The notes under the pieces were generated by a model. The model was not told the DNA's origin, made no database searches, and worked only from the letters and a program-made list of their open reading frames with translations. Positions 48,089 through 57,989 of a stretch of 64,000 nucleotides of DNA are shown here, one piece after another. The first letter of the stretch is position 1. The number at the start of each line of letters is the position of its first letter. A program made the translations under genes and the position numbers. Source of the stretch: Bacteroidota bacterium (GTDB taxonomy: Bacteria; Bacteroidota; Bacteroidia; Bacteroidales; NBLH01); the NCBI GenBank assembly GCA_025361565.1, contig JANYKN010000140.1, positions 62,001 through 126,000 on the forward strand, given 5' to 3'.

Positions 48089-48135
48089 TTATTTAAAAAC
48101 AAATTTACCTTTTCATTCTTCTAGTTTATATTTAA

Positions 48136-48190
48136 GACGCTGATTTTTATAATAATTAATATTATTTATAAAAATCAGCGTCATTTTTTA
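48136..48190 (+). terminator. Strong terminator after the SDFEK-repeat gene
   Basis: A 17-bp perfect stem: GACGCTGATTTTTATAA (48136-48152) with its complement (48166-48182), then ATTTTTT. It lies 48 nt after the stop at 48088. Confidence 0.85.
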
Positions 48191-48198
48191 TAGCTTTG
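48191..48198 (+). promoter_or_regulatory. Candidate -7 box for the LytS-LytTR operon
   Basis: TAGCTTTG fits TAnnTTTG and lies directly after the terminator, about 57 nt before the ATG at 48255. The -33 position falls within the terminator stem and has no TTG. Confidence 0.35.
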
Positions 48199-48254
48199 AT
48201 CCCTCATATTTTGAGTTCATCCACTACCCTGTTTAAAATTATCACATCAAGCAC

Positions 48255-49409
48255 ATGGACATAAAAAAACCAGAAGAGTTCAAGGTAAAAATGGATTCTT
48301 CAATCTACAGAATTCCATTGTCAGTTGTTATGTTTGCGGCAATTGGCTATCTGATAGGCATTTATCTTTTATACAACGATACTGCAAGAACCGGAAGTTT
48401 TAATTACTTAAATATATATTTGCTCATCCTCTTTGTTCCAACAGCTATTATTACCGGATTTTGCTGCGATTTTATACTTTTAAAATTAAATAAACTAATT
48501 CCGTGGAAACGATTTATGTTGGCAAGGTTTACCATCGGATATTTAGCAAGTTTTATTGTTGTGGCCATAAACATACTTGCTGCAAATGCGATATTTCAGC
48601 TAAGCAATGCCAATCAATATCTTAATTATCAACTAACTGAAGTTGAAATTCAACTGCTGCTCAAACTTATTGTTATTTTAACATTTATACTTTTTGTATA
48701 CAACCTGCTACATCTAACGCTTTATTCTTATGGTAGTTTTTTTAATAATTCGCTGAAAATAAAAAAGACAAAAAGAGAGCAAATGGATTTACACATCCAG
48801 GCACTTAAAAATCAATTAACTCCGCATTATTTGTTTAATAATTTGAATACCATTTCAACTTTATTGATTTCAGATAAAAAGCTGACAGATAAATATATCC
48901 GTAATTTTGTCAATTCTTGTAGATTTATCATGGATAACAGCCGAAATGTATTGATATCGCTTGATCAGGAACTCGAATTTGTTAAAAGCTATTTGTTTTT
49001 GATGGAAATTAGGTTTGCCAATATGCTAAAAATTGAAATTGAGGTTTCCGAATCTTTAAAAACATGGTATTTGCCTCCGCTAAGCGTGCAAATATTGGTT
49101 GAAAATGCAATTAAACACAACACTTTAAAATCGGGGAATTTATTGGTGATAAAAATTTATTCTGACAAAAAAAATTACCTGGTTGTGGAAAATAATTTAA
49201 CAGAAACTCCAAAATCTAAAAATTTGGGCGAAACTGAAATTGAAAATGAAACAAAAACTGAGCGAATAAAAATTGGTTTAAAAAACATTAAATCACGATA
49301 TTCCTATTTGACTCAAAAAGAAGTGCGTTTAGAAAAAACCGACAAATTTTTGGTGAAAATACCATTATTAAAAACCAGAAGTAAAGTATATGACACAAAA
49401 ATTGCCTAA
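48255..49409 (+). CDS. LytS-type sensor histidine kinase
   Basis: 384 residues. Four membrane helices fill residues 18-170. The His_kinase domain holds the acceptor His in LKNQLTPHYLFNNLNTIS, the family's PHFLFN motif. The ATPase domain has the N box VQILVENAIKHN and a short G region (KIGLKNIKSRYS). The next gene overlaps it by 20 bp and a LytTR regulator follows, so the three form one operon. The sensor has no large extracellular domain, so the signal is probably membrane-associated or intramembrane. Confidence 0.92.
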   Translation: MDIKKPEEFKVKMDSSIYRIPLSVVMFAAIGYLIGIYLLYNDTARTGSFNYLNIYLLILFVPTAIITGFCCDFILLKLNKLIPWKRFMLARFTIGYLASFIVVAINILAANAIFQLSNANQYLNYQLTEVEIQLLLKLIVILTFILFVYNLLHLTLYSYGSFFNNSLKIKKTKREQMDLHIQALKNQLTPHYLFNNLNTISTLLISDKKLTDKYIRNFVNSCRFIMDNSRNVLISLDQELEFVKSYLFLMEIRFANMLKIEIEVSESLKTWYLPPLSVQILVENAIKHNTLKSGNLLVIKIYSDKKNYLVVENNLTETPKSKNLGETEIENETKTERIKIGLKNIKSRYSYLTQKEVRLEKTDKFLVKIPLLKTRSKVYDTKIA

Positions 49410-50448
49410 AAACCGATTATTCCGCATTTTGTTTCCGGTATTGTATGGTTCCGTGCTTTATATTTTGATATTGCTGGTTTTTGAAAATTTTAATGCGGCA
49501 TTTGAAAGTTTTTTCAATAGTGAGTGGATGTTCACAGTTATTCTAAGTTATTTGACTTCAGAATTGCTTCACCAAATTTCATGGTTTTTATCCAACAAAC
49601 TGACTTTTGCAAATAAAATTGCCAAATACATTATTAGTCAGCTTGTTACTACCATTATTGCCGAAATTCTATTGGTTTATATTGCCATTCATTTCTATTT
49701 TACCATGGTTGAAGGTTTTTCGGTATATTCTACCGAATTAACTGTTTTTGAATTGTTTTATGTTTTTTCCGCATTATTATATAATCTGTTTATTTTCAGT
49801 TATTTATTCCTAAATGAAGAAAGCACGATTCAATATGAACAGGAAACGGAATTTAAAAGAAAAAATGATTTCCTGCTTCAATCGGTTCATAACGATATAG
49901 ATCCGGATGTTTTATATGCCGCAATGGAATCTTTACTGGTTTATATCAATAAAGACGAACGTATTGCAGCGGATATAATTAACAAGCTTTCATTACATTA
50001 CCGCTATCGTCTGGAAAACAAATTCAACGAATTGATAACGGTAAATGAGGAAAGAAATGTTTTGGAAAATCTGGTTCAACTTTTCAATTATATTCATTCT
50101 GGTTCCATTGAATATGAATTTAACGAGGACCCAAATGAAAATGAATCACTGATAATGCCGGTTTGGCTGCAAAAAATTATTTTATCCGTATTTAAATGCA
50201 ATATCATTTCGCCAATTGATAAATTTAAAATTTCGATAAACCTGAAGGATAACAGTCTAATTTTAAAACATAGTTGGCGCGAAAAATTATTACTTTCGGA
50301 AGCAAATGAAATAAATAAAATTTCAGGTAATTTTGAATTTTACACCAAAAGAAAAATCGATATTCACAATGATAATGAATGGGTTACATTGACAATTCCT
50401 ATATTTCTTCCTAATATTGAGGATGATGAAGAAATGGACAAAAATTAA
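49390..50448 (+). CDS. Degenerate LytS-like kinase (apparent pseudokinase)
   Basis: 352 residues with about four membrane helices in residues 10-150. It aligns with the preceding kinase in layout: the position of PHYLFN reads DPDVLYAAMESL, so the acceptor His is replaced by Asp. The N box reads LQKIILSVFKCN and lacks its Asn. No G1 or G2 motif remains. It should not autophosphorylate. It overlaps the true kinase by 20 bp and is followed 5 nt later by the regulator, so it is probably a partner of that kinase, for example in a heterodimer or as an allosteric or scaffold subunit. Confidence 0.82.
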   Translation: MTQKLPKNRLFRILFPVLYGSVLYILILLVFENFNAAFESFFNSEWMFTVILSYLTSELLHQISWFLSNKLTFANKIAKYIISQLVTTIIAEILLVYIAIHFYFTMVEGFSVYSTELTVFELFYVFSALLYNLFIFSYLFLNEESTIQYEQETEFKRKNDFLLQSVHNDIDPDVLYAAMESLLVYINKDERIAADIINKLSLHYRYRLENKFNELITVNEERNVLENLVQLFNYIHSGSIEYEFNEDPNENESLIMPVWLQKIILSVFKCNIISPIDKFKISINLKDNSLILKHSWREKLLLSEANEINKISGNFEFYTKRKIDIHNDNEWVTLTIPIFLPNIEDDEEMDKN

Positions 50449-50453
50449 TTAAT

Positions 50454-51221
50454 ATGAAAGTTCTAATCATTGAAGACGAAAAACCTGCGTCGGAAAAAAT
50501 AACCGGCTTTTTAAAATTGTACGATCCGGACATTGAAATCCTTGAAATTATCGAATCTGTGAACAGATCGGTTGAATGGTTCAAATCATCAAACACTTTG
50601 CCTGATCTTATTTTTATGGATGTTCAGCTCACCGATGGGCTTTGTTTTGAGATATTTAAGCAGGTAAACATTAAAAAACCAATCATCTTCACCACCGCTT
50701 TTAATCAATACGCACTTGAGGCGTTTAAGCAAAACAGTATCGATTATCTTTTAAAACCAATTAGCTACGAACAATTCGCTCAAAGTTTAAAAAAGCTGGA
50801 TTCGCTCAAGGAAAATTTGCCAAAGACTAATGATTTGGAGCATTTGCGCAATATTTTTTCGAACATGAACCAAAATTATAAACCACGGTTTATGGTAAAA
50901 GTTGGCGAACATTTGCGTTCGGTACAAACCGAAAATATTGTTTTATTTTATGCCGAAGGCCGAAATGTAACGCTAATTACAAATAATTCAAAAAGATATA
51001 TTGTAGATTATAAAATGGAAGAACTTGAAAACATGCTCAATCCCGAACATTTTTTCAGGTTGGGCAGATCTTTTATAGTGAACATAAACTTTATTGCAGA
51101 TACGCTGGTTTATTCCAACAGCAGGCTAAAAGTAACATTGAGCATTCCTTTTGAAGAAGAAATAATTGTTAGCCGCGAAAAAGTAAAACAATTTAAAGAT
51201 TGGTTTGATGGGATGGAGTAA
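50454..51221 (+). CDS. LytTR-family response regulator
   Basis: 255 residues. REC domain (1-120): IIEDEKPASEK, phosphoacceptor in LIFMDVQLTDGL, and LKPISYEQF at the switch end. The LytTR DNA-binding domain (about 155-255) has KVGEHLRSVQTENIVLFYAEGR and FFRLGRSFIVNINFI. LytTR proteins bind direct repeats as dimers. Stop-to-start distances in the operon (overlap, then 5 nt) indicate cotranscription with the kinase and pseudokinase. Confidence 0.94.
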   Translation: MKVLIIEDEKPASEKITGFLKLYDPDIEILEIIESVNRSVEWFKSSNTLPDLIFMDVQLTDGLCFEIFKQVNIKKPIIFTTAFNQYALEAFKQNSIDYLLKPISYEQFAQSLKKLDSLKENLPKTNDLEHLRNIFSNMNQNYKPRFMVKVGEHLRSVQTENIVLFYAEGRNVTLITNNSKRYIVDYKMEELENMLNPEHFFRLGRSFIVNINFIADTLVYSNSRLKVTLSIPFEEEIIVSREKVKQFKDWFDGME

Positions 51222-51318
51222 TCCGATCGTTTTTTCAAAAATATATTTTTATAATTGTTTGCAATTAAACATCCTATTTCATTTAAAATGAATCATTTAA
51301 CTACAAGTAGAATTTTAT

Positions 51319-52821
51319 TTATTCATCAATCCAATTTCTAGATCTTTCCACTGCTTTATGCCAAATCTTTAAATAGTTGTCTACCTCAAATTTGCGCATT
51401 TCGGGAATAAAAGTGCGATCTACAGACCAGTTGTTCTTTAGGTCGTCCAGGTTTTTCCAGTAACCAACAGCTAAGCCCGCAAGATAAGCTGCACCTAAAG
51501 CTGTGGTTTCAAGCACTTGTGGCCTTACAACTTTACAATTGCAAACATCAGCCTGAAATTGCATCAATAGATTGTTGGTTACAGCACCGCCATCTACACG
51601 AAGTTCCAAGGTAGGCTTTCCTGCATCAGATTCCATTGCTTTTAAAACATCAAATGATTGGAAAGCAATTGATTCAAGCGCTGCACGAGTTATATGTGCC
51701 GAAGTGGTTCCTCGTGTAAGGCCAAGGATTGTGCCCCGTGCATATTGATCCCAGTGCGGAGCGCCCAAACCAGTTAATGCCGGAACAAAATAAACACCTC
51801 CATTATCTTTTACCTGATTTGCCAGAGATTCACTATCGGCAGAAGATGAGATCAGGTTTATTCCATCGCGTAACCATTGAATAGCAGCCCCAGCCACAAA
51901 AACACTTCCTTCGAGTGCATAATTGGTGGTGTTGCCAATTTTCCATGCAATGGTAGTTAACAAATTATTTTTTGATTCTACTGGTTTTTCGCCTGTATTC
52001 ATTACCATAAAGCAACCAGTTCCATAGGTGTTTTTTGCCATTCCGGGTTGTGTGCAAAGTTGACCAAAAAGTGCAGCATGTTGATCCCCAGCAATTCCTG
52101 AAATGGGAATTTTTGTCGCAAAAAGGGTGGTAGCGGTCTCGCTATATATCTCGCTGCAAGATTTTACTTCAGGCAACATATTTTCAGGGATATCAAAAAT
52201 CTGAAGTAGCTCTCTGTCCCACTCCAGTGAATGAATATTGAACAACATAGTTCTACTGGCATTGGTTACATCTGTGATATGGATCTTTCCCATGGTAAAT
52301 TTCCAGGTAAGCCAGCTATCAACCGTTCCAAAGCAAAGTTCTCCATTTTCGGCTTTTTGCCTGGCATCAGGAATATTTTCAAGAATCCAGTTAATTTTTG
52401 TGGCTGAAAAATAGGCATCAATTACAAGCCCTGTCTTGCTTCGGATGGTTTCTGCATATCCTTTCGCTTTGAGATCATCACAAAATTTAGAAGTTCTCCT
52501 GTCTTGCCAAACAATTGCATTATAGATCGGTTGTCCTGTTTTTCTGTCCCAAACAATCGTAGTTTCCCTTTGATTGGTAATCCCTATTGCCGCAATATTC
52601 CTCCCATTTAAACCCGCCTTTGCAATTGCTTCGGCAGCAACACCGGCTTGAGTAGACCATATTTCATTTGGATCGTGTTCTACCCAACCAGGTTTAGGAA
52701 AAAACTGTTCGAATGGTTTTTGAGCAGAGGTAACAATTTGCCCACGATGGTTAAAAACAATTGCCCTGGAACTTGTTGTTCCCTGGTCTAATGACAAAAT
52801 GAACTTATCGGAGTTACTCAT
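51319..52821 (-). CDS. glpK: Glycerol kinase
   Basis: 500 residues, the normal length. Motifs: [15 protein letters not shown] (N-terminal ATP loop), [11 protein letters not shown] (glycerol site), [11 protein letters not shown], and [13 protein letters not shown] near the end. It phosphorylates glycerol to glycerol-3-phosphate in the cytoplasm. No glpF or glpD is adjacent. A near -7 box (TTACTTTG on the minus strand, 52860) lies about 35 nt upstream of the start. Confidence 0.95.
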   Translation of the reverse strand: MSNSDKFILSLDQGTTSSRAIVFNHRGQIVTSAQKPFEQFFPKPGWVEHDPNEIWSTQAGVAAEAIAKAGLNGRNIAAIGITNQRETTIVWDRKTGQPIYNAIVWQDRRTSKFCDDLKAKGYAETIRSKTGLVIDAYFSATKINWILENIPDARQKAENGELCFGTVDSWLTWKFTMGKIHITDVTNASRTMLFNIHSLEWDRELLQIFDIPENMLPEVKSCSEIYSETATTLFATKIPISGIAGDQHAALFGQLCTQPGMAKNTYGTGCFMVMNTGEKPVESKNNLLTTIAWKIGNTTNYALEGSVFVAGAAIQWLRDGINLISSSADSESLANQVKDNGGVYFVPALTGLGAPHWDQYARGTILGLTRGTTSAHITRAALESIAFQSFDVLKAMESDAGKPTLELRVDGGAVTNNLLMQFQADVCNCKVVRPQVLETTALGAAYLAGLAVGYWKNLDDLKNNWSVDRTFIPEMRKFEVDNYLKIWHKAVERSRNWIDE

Positions 52822-53173
52822 GATTGATAACTGGTTTGGTTTTTATAGGAATATCAAAGTAAAGATATCAAAATTTTGAATTCAAGAGCTATCTACTTTC
52901 ACCAAAGCAAGCATCCAATTTCTCTCTAACTAATTTATATTAATGACTGCAATTCCAGTAATCAATAAAAGTGCAACGCTATTCATTTTAAAAATGTAAC
53001 CAACTGATTTACAATCACAAGTATCCGAAATTTGCTTTTATCAATTTTATCATTAATTTTAAAACAGTTTTTTTAAATTATTTATATACTACTTTTTAAG
53101 TTTAAAAGCGATAAAATGCCCAATTATCCACAAGGTTATAAACCTAATTATTAAATTATACCATCGGCTCAGT
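52822..53173. other. Divergent intergenic region between glpK and a chemoreceptor
   Basis: AT-rich. A near -7 box for glpK lies near 52855-52862; no clear promoter for the receptor at 53174 is seen. No gene. Confidence 0.4.
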
Positions 53174-55195
53174 ATGAAAACAAATTCATTCAAAACCAAA
53201 ATTATTCTATCTACAGCAATTGTTGTTCTTATAATCCTAGTTTTAGTTGTTTCTTATAATTCATTTTCAAGGATAAAGAGCGAAACCAAAAATGCAATTG
53301 AAAATTCAAATCTGATAACCGAAAAACTGGCTGGAGATTTAAAAATAAAAATCGATTATTCATTTGATATATTGCGCGTTTTTACGGTTGATATTATTAC
53401 TTCGAAAAGTAAACTTGACCGTCAAACCATAAACAATATGCTGCTGGTGATGCTTAAAAACAACCCTGAATTTCTGGCAACTTATGTTGGATGGGAACCA
53501 AATGCGTTCGACAATCTCGATAATGAGTTTAAAAATACGCCGGGCCATGACTCGACCGGAAGATATATTCCATATTTTGCCAGAAATGAGGCTTCTGAGA
53601 TACATTTGGAACCATTGACTGCATATACTACTGAAGGCGAGGGTGATTATTTTCTGATTCCTGAAAGGACAAAAAAAGAATGCATGATTGATCCTTATAG
53701 CACAACCGTTGGGAATAAAATAATCCTGATGATTTCTGTAGTAGTGCCAATAATATATAATTCAGAATTCCAAGGCATTACAGGTATCGATTATGGAATG
53801 TCTTTTATGCAGAATGAAGCCACAACTTTACAATCGAAAATCTTCAGCGGCCAATCGCAAATTGAGATATTTTCAAATAAAGGTATAATTGTAGCAAGCA
53901 CCGTTCATCCAGATTCGATTGGAAAAAGTATAATCGAATTAGGATATAAAAATGCAGAAGAATTGCTTAAAAATATCCAGCAAGGCAATTCCGAAACTTC
54001 AATTATTGATGATAATCTAATAATTTCAAAATCATTCCTGTTTGGAAAAACTGATACTCCTTGGCAGATCCGATTTACTGTTCCATATTCCGAAATAACC
54101 AAAAGCAGCACAGAAGCGGTTATATATTCTGTTATTGTAGGTTTGATTTTATTGATTATTGGATTGGCAATCATTTACTTCCTGATTGCCAGGTTAACCG
54201 AACCGCTAAACCGTTTGGTTGAACAAACAAAGCGGATTACAACCGGAGATTTAACAGGAAAAATTGAAGTACAGCAAAACGATGAAATTGGATTACTGGC
54301 CAATTCGTTCAACACCATGATTGAGAAATTGAAAGAAATAATTAGCACGGTGCTCGAAAGTGCTAATAATCTCACATCCGGTACAAATCAAATAGCAGCA
54401 AGTTCTCAGCAAATTGCGCAGGGTGCAAATGAACAGGCATCTTCGTCAGAAGAAGTTTCGGCTTCGATTGAAGAAATGGTGTCAACGATACAACATAACA
54501 CTGAAAATGCCATTCAAACTGAAAAATTTTCGCAAGAAGGCGCAAATGGTATCATGGAAATTTCAAATGCATCTAAAAAAAGCCTGGATGCCGTAAATAA
54601 AATAGCGGATAAAACTTCAATTATTGATGAAATTGCCCAGAAAACAAATATACTTGCTCTTAATGCAGCCATTGAGGCAGCCCGTGCCGGCCAATATGGA
54701 AAAGGATTTGCAGTAGTTGCCGATGAAGTGCGAAAACTTGCAGAAATAAGCCAGGACGCAGCCAAAGAAATAAATGATCTTTCAAGTCATATTCTCGAAC
54801 TTACTCATGAATCAGGAATTTTAATGAGTGGAATAATTCCTAAAATTCAAAAAACCGCAAAATTGGTAAATGAAATTGCACTGGCTAGTACTGAGCAAAA
54901 TACCGGTTCTCAGCAAATTTCGAAAGCAATAGATCAACTTTCAAAAGTAACGCAGCAAAACTCAGCAGCAGCAGAAGAAATGAGTAGCAGCAGCGAAGAA
55001 CTTGCAAGCCAGGCAGAAGTGCTCAAAGAAGCAATTATGTTTTTTAAAATCGATCAGGTTGAAAACATTTTTAACAAACCTGAGAAAATAAAGCTCCCAG
55101 AAAAAGCCAATTTTCCAACATCAACAAAAAAACCAGGTATAATTCTGGATTTATTCGATAAGGAGAATAAAGATTCTGAATTTGAACAGTTTTAA
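53174..55195 (+). CDS. Methyl-accepting chemotaxis protein, dCache type with tether tail
   Basis: 673 residues. Membrane helices are at about 10-30 and 318-342. The double Cache sensor has [33 protein letters not shown] and GITGIDY motifs. HAMP and a signalling domain follow with [20 protein letters not shown] (note DEIAQ, where most receptors here have NDIAF) and [16 protein letters not shown] linker ends DSEFEQF, which suits CheR tethering. It is closely related to the receptors at 60314 and 62930, which share the [14 protein letters not shown]-type start. Confidence 0.94.
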   Translation: MKTNSFKTKIILSTAIVVLIILVLVVSYNSFSRIKSETKNAIENSNLITEKLAGDLKIKIDYSFDILRVFTVDIITSKSKLDRQTINNMLLVMLKNNPEFLATYVGWEPNAFDNLDNEFKNTPGHDSTGRYIPYFARNEASEIHLEPLTAYTTEGEGDYFLIPERTKKECMIDPYSTTVGNKIILMISVVVPIIYNSEFQGITGIDYGMSFMQNEATTLQSKIFSGQSQIEIFSNKGIIVASTVHPDSIGKSIIELGYKNAEELLKNIQQGNSETSIIDDNLIISKSFLFGKTDTPWQIRFTVPYSEITKSSTEAVIYSVIVGLILLIIGLAIIYFLIARLTEPLNRLVEQTKRITTGDLTGKIEVQQNDEIGLLANSFNTMIEKLKEIISTVLESANNLTSGTNQIAASSQQIAQGANEQASSSEEVSASIEEMVSTIQHNTENAIQTEKFSQEGANGIMEISNASKKSLDAVNKIADKTSIIDEIAQKTNILALNAAIEAARAGQYGKGFAVVADEVRKLAEISQDAAKEINDLSSHILELTHESGILMSGIIPKIQKTAKLVNEIALASTEQNTGSQQISKAIDQLSKVTQQNSAAAEEMSSSSEELASQAEVLKEAIMFFKIDQVENIFNKPEKIKLPEKANFPTSTKKPGIILDLFDKENKDSEFEQF

Positions 55196-55226
55196 AATTT
55201 TCTGAATTCAGAGTTATCATGCACTT

Positions 55227-55246
55227 GTTCAAGCGAATGCTTGAAC
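55227..55246 (+). terminator. Small hairpin after the 53-kb receptor
   Basis: GTTCAAGC pairs with GCTTGAAC around a GAAT loop, 31 nt after the stop. No T-run. A similar hairpin follows the receptor at 60314. Confidence 0.4.
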
Positions 55247-55452
55247 CATTAGTCAAATTGATAAATTTTCACACCATTGACTATTTGGTCTAAATCCTAA
55301 GAGAAGTTTGGATAAACACTCAAATTCCAATAACGAAGCTTCTGTAAAGCCCAATGGTTTAACCCTTTAATCAAGCCTGACGCTTTTATTAAATTTGAAA
55401 ATTTAAATATTATATGTAACTTTAGAATCAATATTTGATAATTTGATACTTC

Positions 55453-56088
55453 TTGTTTTTATTTTATCCTGAAGAAAGAGAGCGAAAAAGTTTTGCCCAG
55501 GAATTACACGACGGTTTAGGCCCGTTGCTTTCAGCCGCCAAAATGTACCTTCAATGGATTACCCAAACGGAGGACAAACAAGATATCCCAAATTTATTAA
55601 ATAAAACACAGGTATTGCTTGATGAAGCACACAAAACCTCCAGGGAAATTTCGCATAACCTAAGCCCACACATTTTGCAGAATTTTGGATTTGTTGCAGC
55701 ATTGAGAAATTTTATTGAGCATACAAAGCTTTCAAAAACCCTTGCAGTAAAATTTAATGAAGATGATGAAATTTTAAAAAATTACTTTAAAAAATTGGGG
55801 ATACAAAAAGAAACTATTTTATATAGGGTTCTGACCGAAAGCATAAATAATACATTAAAACATGCCCAGGCCAGTGAAATAGGTATTTCAATACAACTCA
55901 AAAAAAATATCTTGGAAATTATCTATAATGACAACGGAATAGGTTTTGATACAAATCAAACGCTAATTAGCACTACCGGATTAGGCCTTTTTAATATGAA
56001 GTACAGAATTGAGGCAATTAATGGTATATTTACATTATCGAGCAAACCAGGTGAGGGTACAAAAATTAAAATTCAAATTGAGATATGA
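55453..56088 (+). CDS. NarL-type histidine kinase core, lacking sensor
   Basis: 211 residues. The HisKA_3 domain starts almost at once: FAQELHDGLGPLLSAAKMYL, with acceptor His19. The HATPase part has ESINNTLKHAQASEI, NDNGIGFD and GLGLFNMKYR. The usual N-terminal sensor and membrane part is absent. The only in-frame start upstream of the domain is a TTG (55453); a stop lies at 55444-55446. It may be a 5'-truncated gene or a genuine soluble kinase with a TTG start. The regulator gene overlaps its end by 4 bp, so they are translationally coupled. Confidence 0.8.
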   Translation: MFLFYPEERERKSFAQELHDGLGPLLSAAKMYLQWITQTEDKQDIPNLLNKTQVLLDEAHKTSREISHNLSPHILQNFGFVAALRNFIEHTKLSKTLAVKFNEDDEILKNYFKKLGIQKETILYRVLTESINNTLKHAQASEIGISIQLKKNILEIIYNDNGIGFDTNQTLISTTGLGLFNMKYRIEAINGIFTLSSKPGEGTKIKIQIEI

Positions 56089-56717
56089 CAACAATAATCA
56101 TTGTAGATGATCATCAGATCTTCAGAGAAAGTTTGGTCGAATTGCTTACCAAACAAGGATTTAAAATAGTGGGTTCCGCAGGTAATGGAAAACAATTATT
56201 ATCCTTGTTGGAAAAAATTATTCCGGATATTGTGATTATGGATATTGCAATGCCTGAAATGGACGGTTTTGAAGCTACACAAAAAGCACTTGAAAAATAT
56301 CCAAATCTCAAAATATTGACGTTGTCCTCCTTTGGCGACGAAAAGTATTATTATCAAATGGTACAAGCTGGAGTTAAAGGATTTGTAGTTAAAAATGCCG
56401 GAATTAATGAGCTAAAGCAAGCAATTTACGAAATAGATGGAGGAGGAAGTTGGTTTTCGAATGAATTGTTACAAAAAGTAATAAGTTCGTTAAATAAAAA
56501 ACCACTGACTGATAATTCGACCAAACTCACCGAACGCGAAATAGAAGTTCTTGGCTTTATTTGCAAAGGTTTAACTGCCGAAAAAATTGCAGAAGAACTA
56601 TGCCTTAGCCAGGAAACTGTTCGCACTCATAGAGCAAATCTTTTATCTAAAACCGGTTGTAGCAATGCACCCGCATTGGTTATGTATGCTATTAAAAACA
56701 AATTAATTGAGATTTGA
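56085..56717 (+). CDS. NarL/FixJ-type response regulator
   Basis: 210 residues. REC domain with IIVDDHQIFRESL, acceptor Asp in IVIMDIAMPEMDG and the VVKNAGINEL end. The LuxR-type HTH (about 150-205) has KLTEREIEVLGFICKGLTAE and ETVRTHRANLLSKTG. It overlaps the kinase by 4 bp and is its evident partner. Confidence 0.95.
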   Translation: MTTIIIVDDHQIFRESLVELLTKQGFKIVGSAGNGKQLLSLLEKIIPDIVIMDIAMPEMDGFEATQKALEKYPNLKILTLSSFGDEKYYYQMVQAGVKGFVVKNAGINELKQAIYEIDGGGSWFSNELLQKVISSLNKKPLTDNSTKLTEREIEVLGFICKGLTAEKIAEELCLSQETVRTHRANLLSKTGCSNAPALVMYAIKNKLIEI

Positions 56718-56747
56718 TTTTATGCTTAACGTTGTTTCCAGTTTATC

Positions 56748-56775
56748 CATGGTTGTGTTCTCATAACCATGTTTT
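56748..56775 (+). terminator. Terminator after the kinase/regulator pair
   Basis: CATGGTTGTG pairs with CATAACCATG (one G-U) around TTCT, followed by TTTT. It lies 30 nt after the stop at 56717. Confidence 0.65.
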
Positions 56776-57035
56776 AAAATATTACAATTTATTTCATAAG
56801 CCGTTTATTACGCCAGCCGATCCATTCAAATCAAACAAACTGATTTTCCGGTTTTTGAATCAGACTGTGTTGCATTTCTAAAAGTGCTTTTCTTTCTACT
56901 TCCAAATTTCGTTGTCTCTCAATTATATCCTACATTATTTTCCTTTCCATCATCACCCTTTTGTACTACTTAAATTCCACCATTTTTCCTACATTTTTCA
57001 CCCTAATTGACCTAGTAAAAGTCAGTTTATCATGG

Positions 57036-57043
57036 TAATTTTG
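57036..57043 (+). promoter_or_regulatory. Candidate -7 box at the head of the REC/cheA cluster
   Basis: TAATTTTG is an exact TAnnTTTG. The predicted leader is only about 11 nt to the ATG at 57058 or 23 nt to the one at 57070. Confidence 0.45.
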
Positions 57044-57057
57044 GTATACAAAACTAA

Positions 57058-57483
57058 ATGCCAACGGACATGGAAAAATTGAAAATTATATTGGTTGACG
57101 ATAATCAAAAATTCAGAGAAAGCATAAAGGACTTGCTGATTCATGTATATAAATATGATGTAATTGCAGAAGCCAGTAATGGTGAAGAATTTTTAAACCT
57201 CCCAAAATCTTTGCTGCCCAATATTATTTTTATGGATTTATCAATGCCTCAGATTGATGGCTTTGAAGCAACTAAAAATTATTTCTGGGAATTTCCAAAA
57301 TCTAAAATTATTGCCGTTACCAATCATGTTGAAAAAGCATATCTGTTAAAACTCATTGAAGTAGGTTTTAAAGGATGTATTTTCAAATACAACTTTTTTG
57401 ATGAAGTTCACCCTGCAATTACAGCTGTAATGTCTGGCGAATTATGGTTTCCGGGTGAATTTAACATAGGTATGAAATTTTAA
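57058..57483 (+). CDS. Stand-alone REC-domain protein
   Basis: 141 residues, one receiver domain: ILVDDNQKFRESI, acceptor Asp in IIFMDLSMPQIDG, and FKYNFFDEV in place of the usual Lys-Pro end. Its REC resembles that of the NarL-type regulator (same DDxQxFRES start) but the HTH is missing, so it may be a shortened copy. The ATG at 57070 (MEKLKIILVDD) is an equally good start. The next gene follows 11 nt later. Confidence 0.85.
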   Translation: MPTDMEKLKIILVDDNQKFRESIKDLLIHVYKYDVIAEASNGEEFLNLPKSLLPNIIFMDLSMPQIDGFEATKNYFWEFPKSKIIAVTNHVEKAYLLKLIEVGFKGCIFKYNFFDEVHPAITAVMSGELWFPGEFNIGMKF

Positions 57484-57494
57484 AAATTAACAAT

Positions 57495-57863
57495 ATGAAA
57501 AAAAGTATCTTGATAGTAGATGATTTTGTAAATACGCTCTTTGTAACTGGTTTTACAATTGAAAGAGCGGGCTACAATGCATTGAAAGCCGAATCTGGCA
57601 AAAAAGCCTTGGAAATTCTAAAAGCAAACCATGATATTGATTTAATAATTACCGATTACAATATGCCGGAAATGAACGGATTACAATTTGTTTTGCAGGC
57701 AAAAACAATCATGGGAAACAGACATATTCCAATATTTGTACTCTCAACCGAATCAAAAGAAGAGATTCAAAAAGCAGCTCTTGATGCCGGCGTAACTCTT
57801 TGGATTAGAAAACCTTTTAAAAGCGAGCAGCTTGTTGAATATATTAAAAAGGCTATTGGTTGA
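57495..57863 (+). CDS. cheY: CheY-like response regulator
   Basis: 122 residues, a single REC domain: ILIVDDFVNTLF, acceptor Asp in LIITDYNMPEMNGLQF, switch Thr/Ser region FVLSTES and Lys in IRKPFKSEQL. Length, neighbours (CheA 126 nt downstream) and the MPEMNG motif fit CheY. It is the best candidate for the phosphorylation target of CheA here, though the flagellar or gliding output is not in view. Confidence 0.88.
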   Translation: MKKSILIVDDFVNTLFVTGFTIERAGYNALKAESGKKALEILKANHDIDLIITDYNMPEMNGLQFVLQAKTIMGNRHIPIFVLSTESKEEIQKAALDAGVTLWIRKPFKSEQLVEYIKKAIG

Positions 57864-57989
57864 TAAATAACAAAATTCGAAAAACAAAATCCAAAAAATA
57901 AATATCAAAATTCAAACAACAAGGATCAAAAGACAAAATTCCAATTTCCAATTTCTAGCATAAATCATACATTTTTTAAATTGAAAATT
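57864..57989. repeat. Degenerate short-word repeat between cheY and cheA
   Basis: The stretch repeats words such as CAAAATTC, CAAAATCC and TTCCAATTTCC in imperfect series. Such A/C-rich runs are common between Bacteroidota genes. It leaves cheA with a leader of about 120 nt inside the cluster. Confidence 0.45.

Larger units (their letters stand above)
56718..57057. other. Intergenic region with a terminator before the REC/che cluster
   Basis: Holds the hairpin at 56748-56775 and, near the 3' end, a promoter box. The middle is T/C-rich on the plus strand. A 33-codon minus-strand stretch (56831-56929) reads like a coiled-coil scrap (ERQRNLEVERKALLEMQ), but it is bounded by stops. Confidence 0.45.

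Noticed and set aside
56831-56929. Minus-strand 33-codon coiled-coil-like stretch (ERQRNLEVERKAL)
   Set aside because: Bounded by stops, with no start codon; composition alone is not enough.
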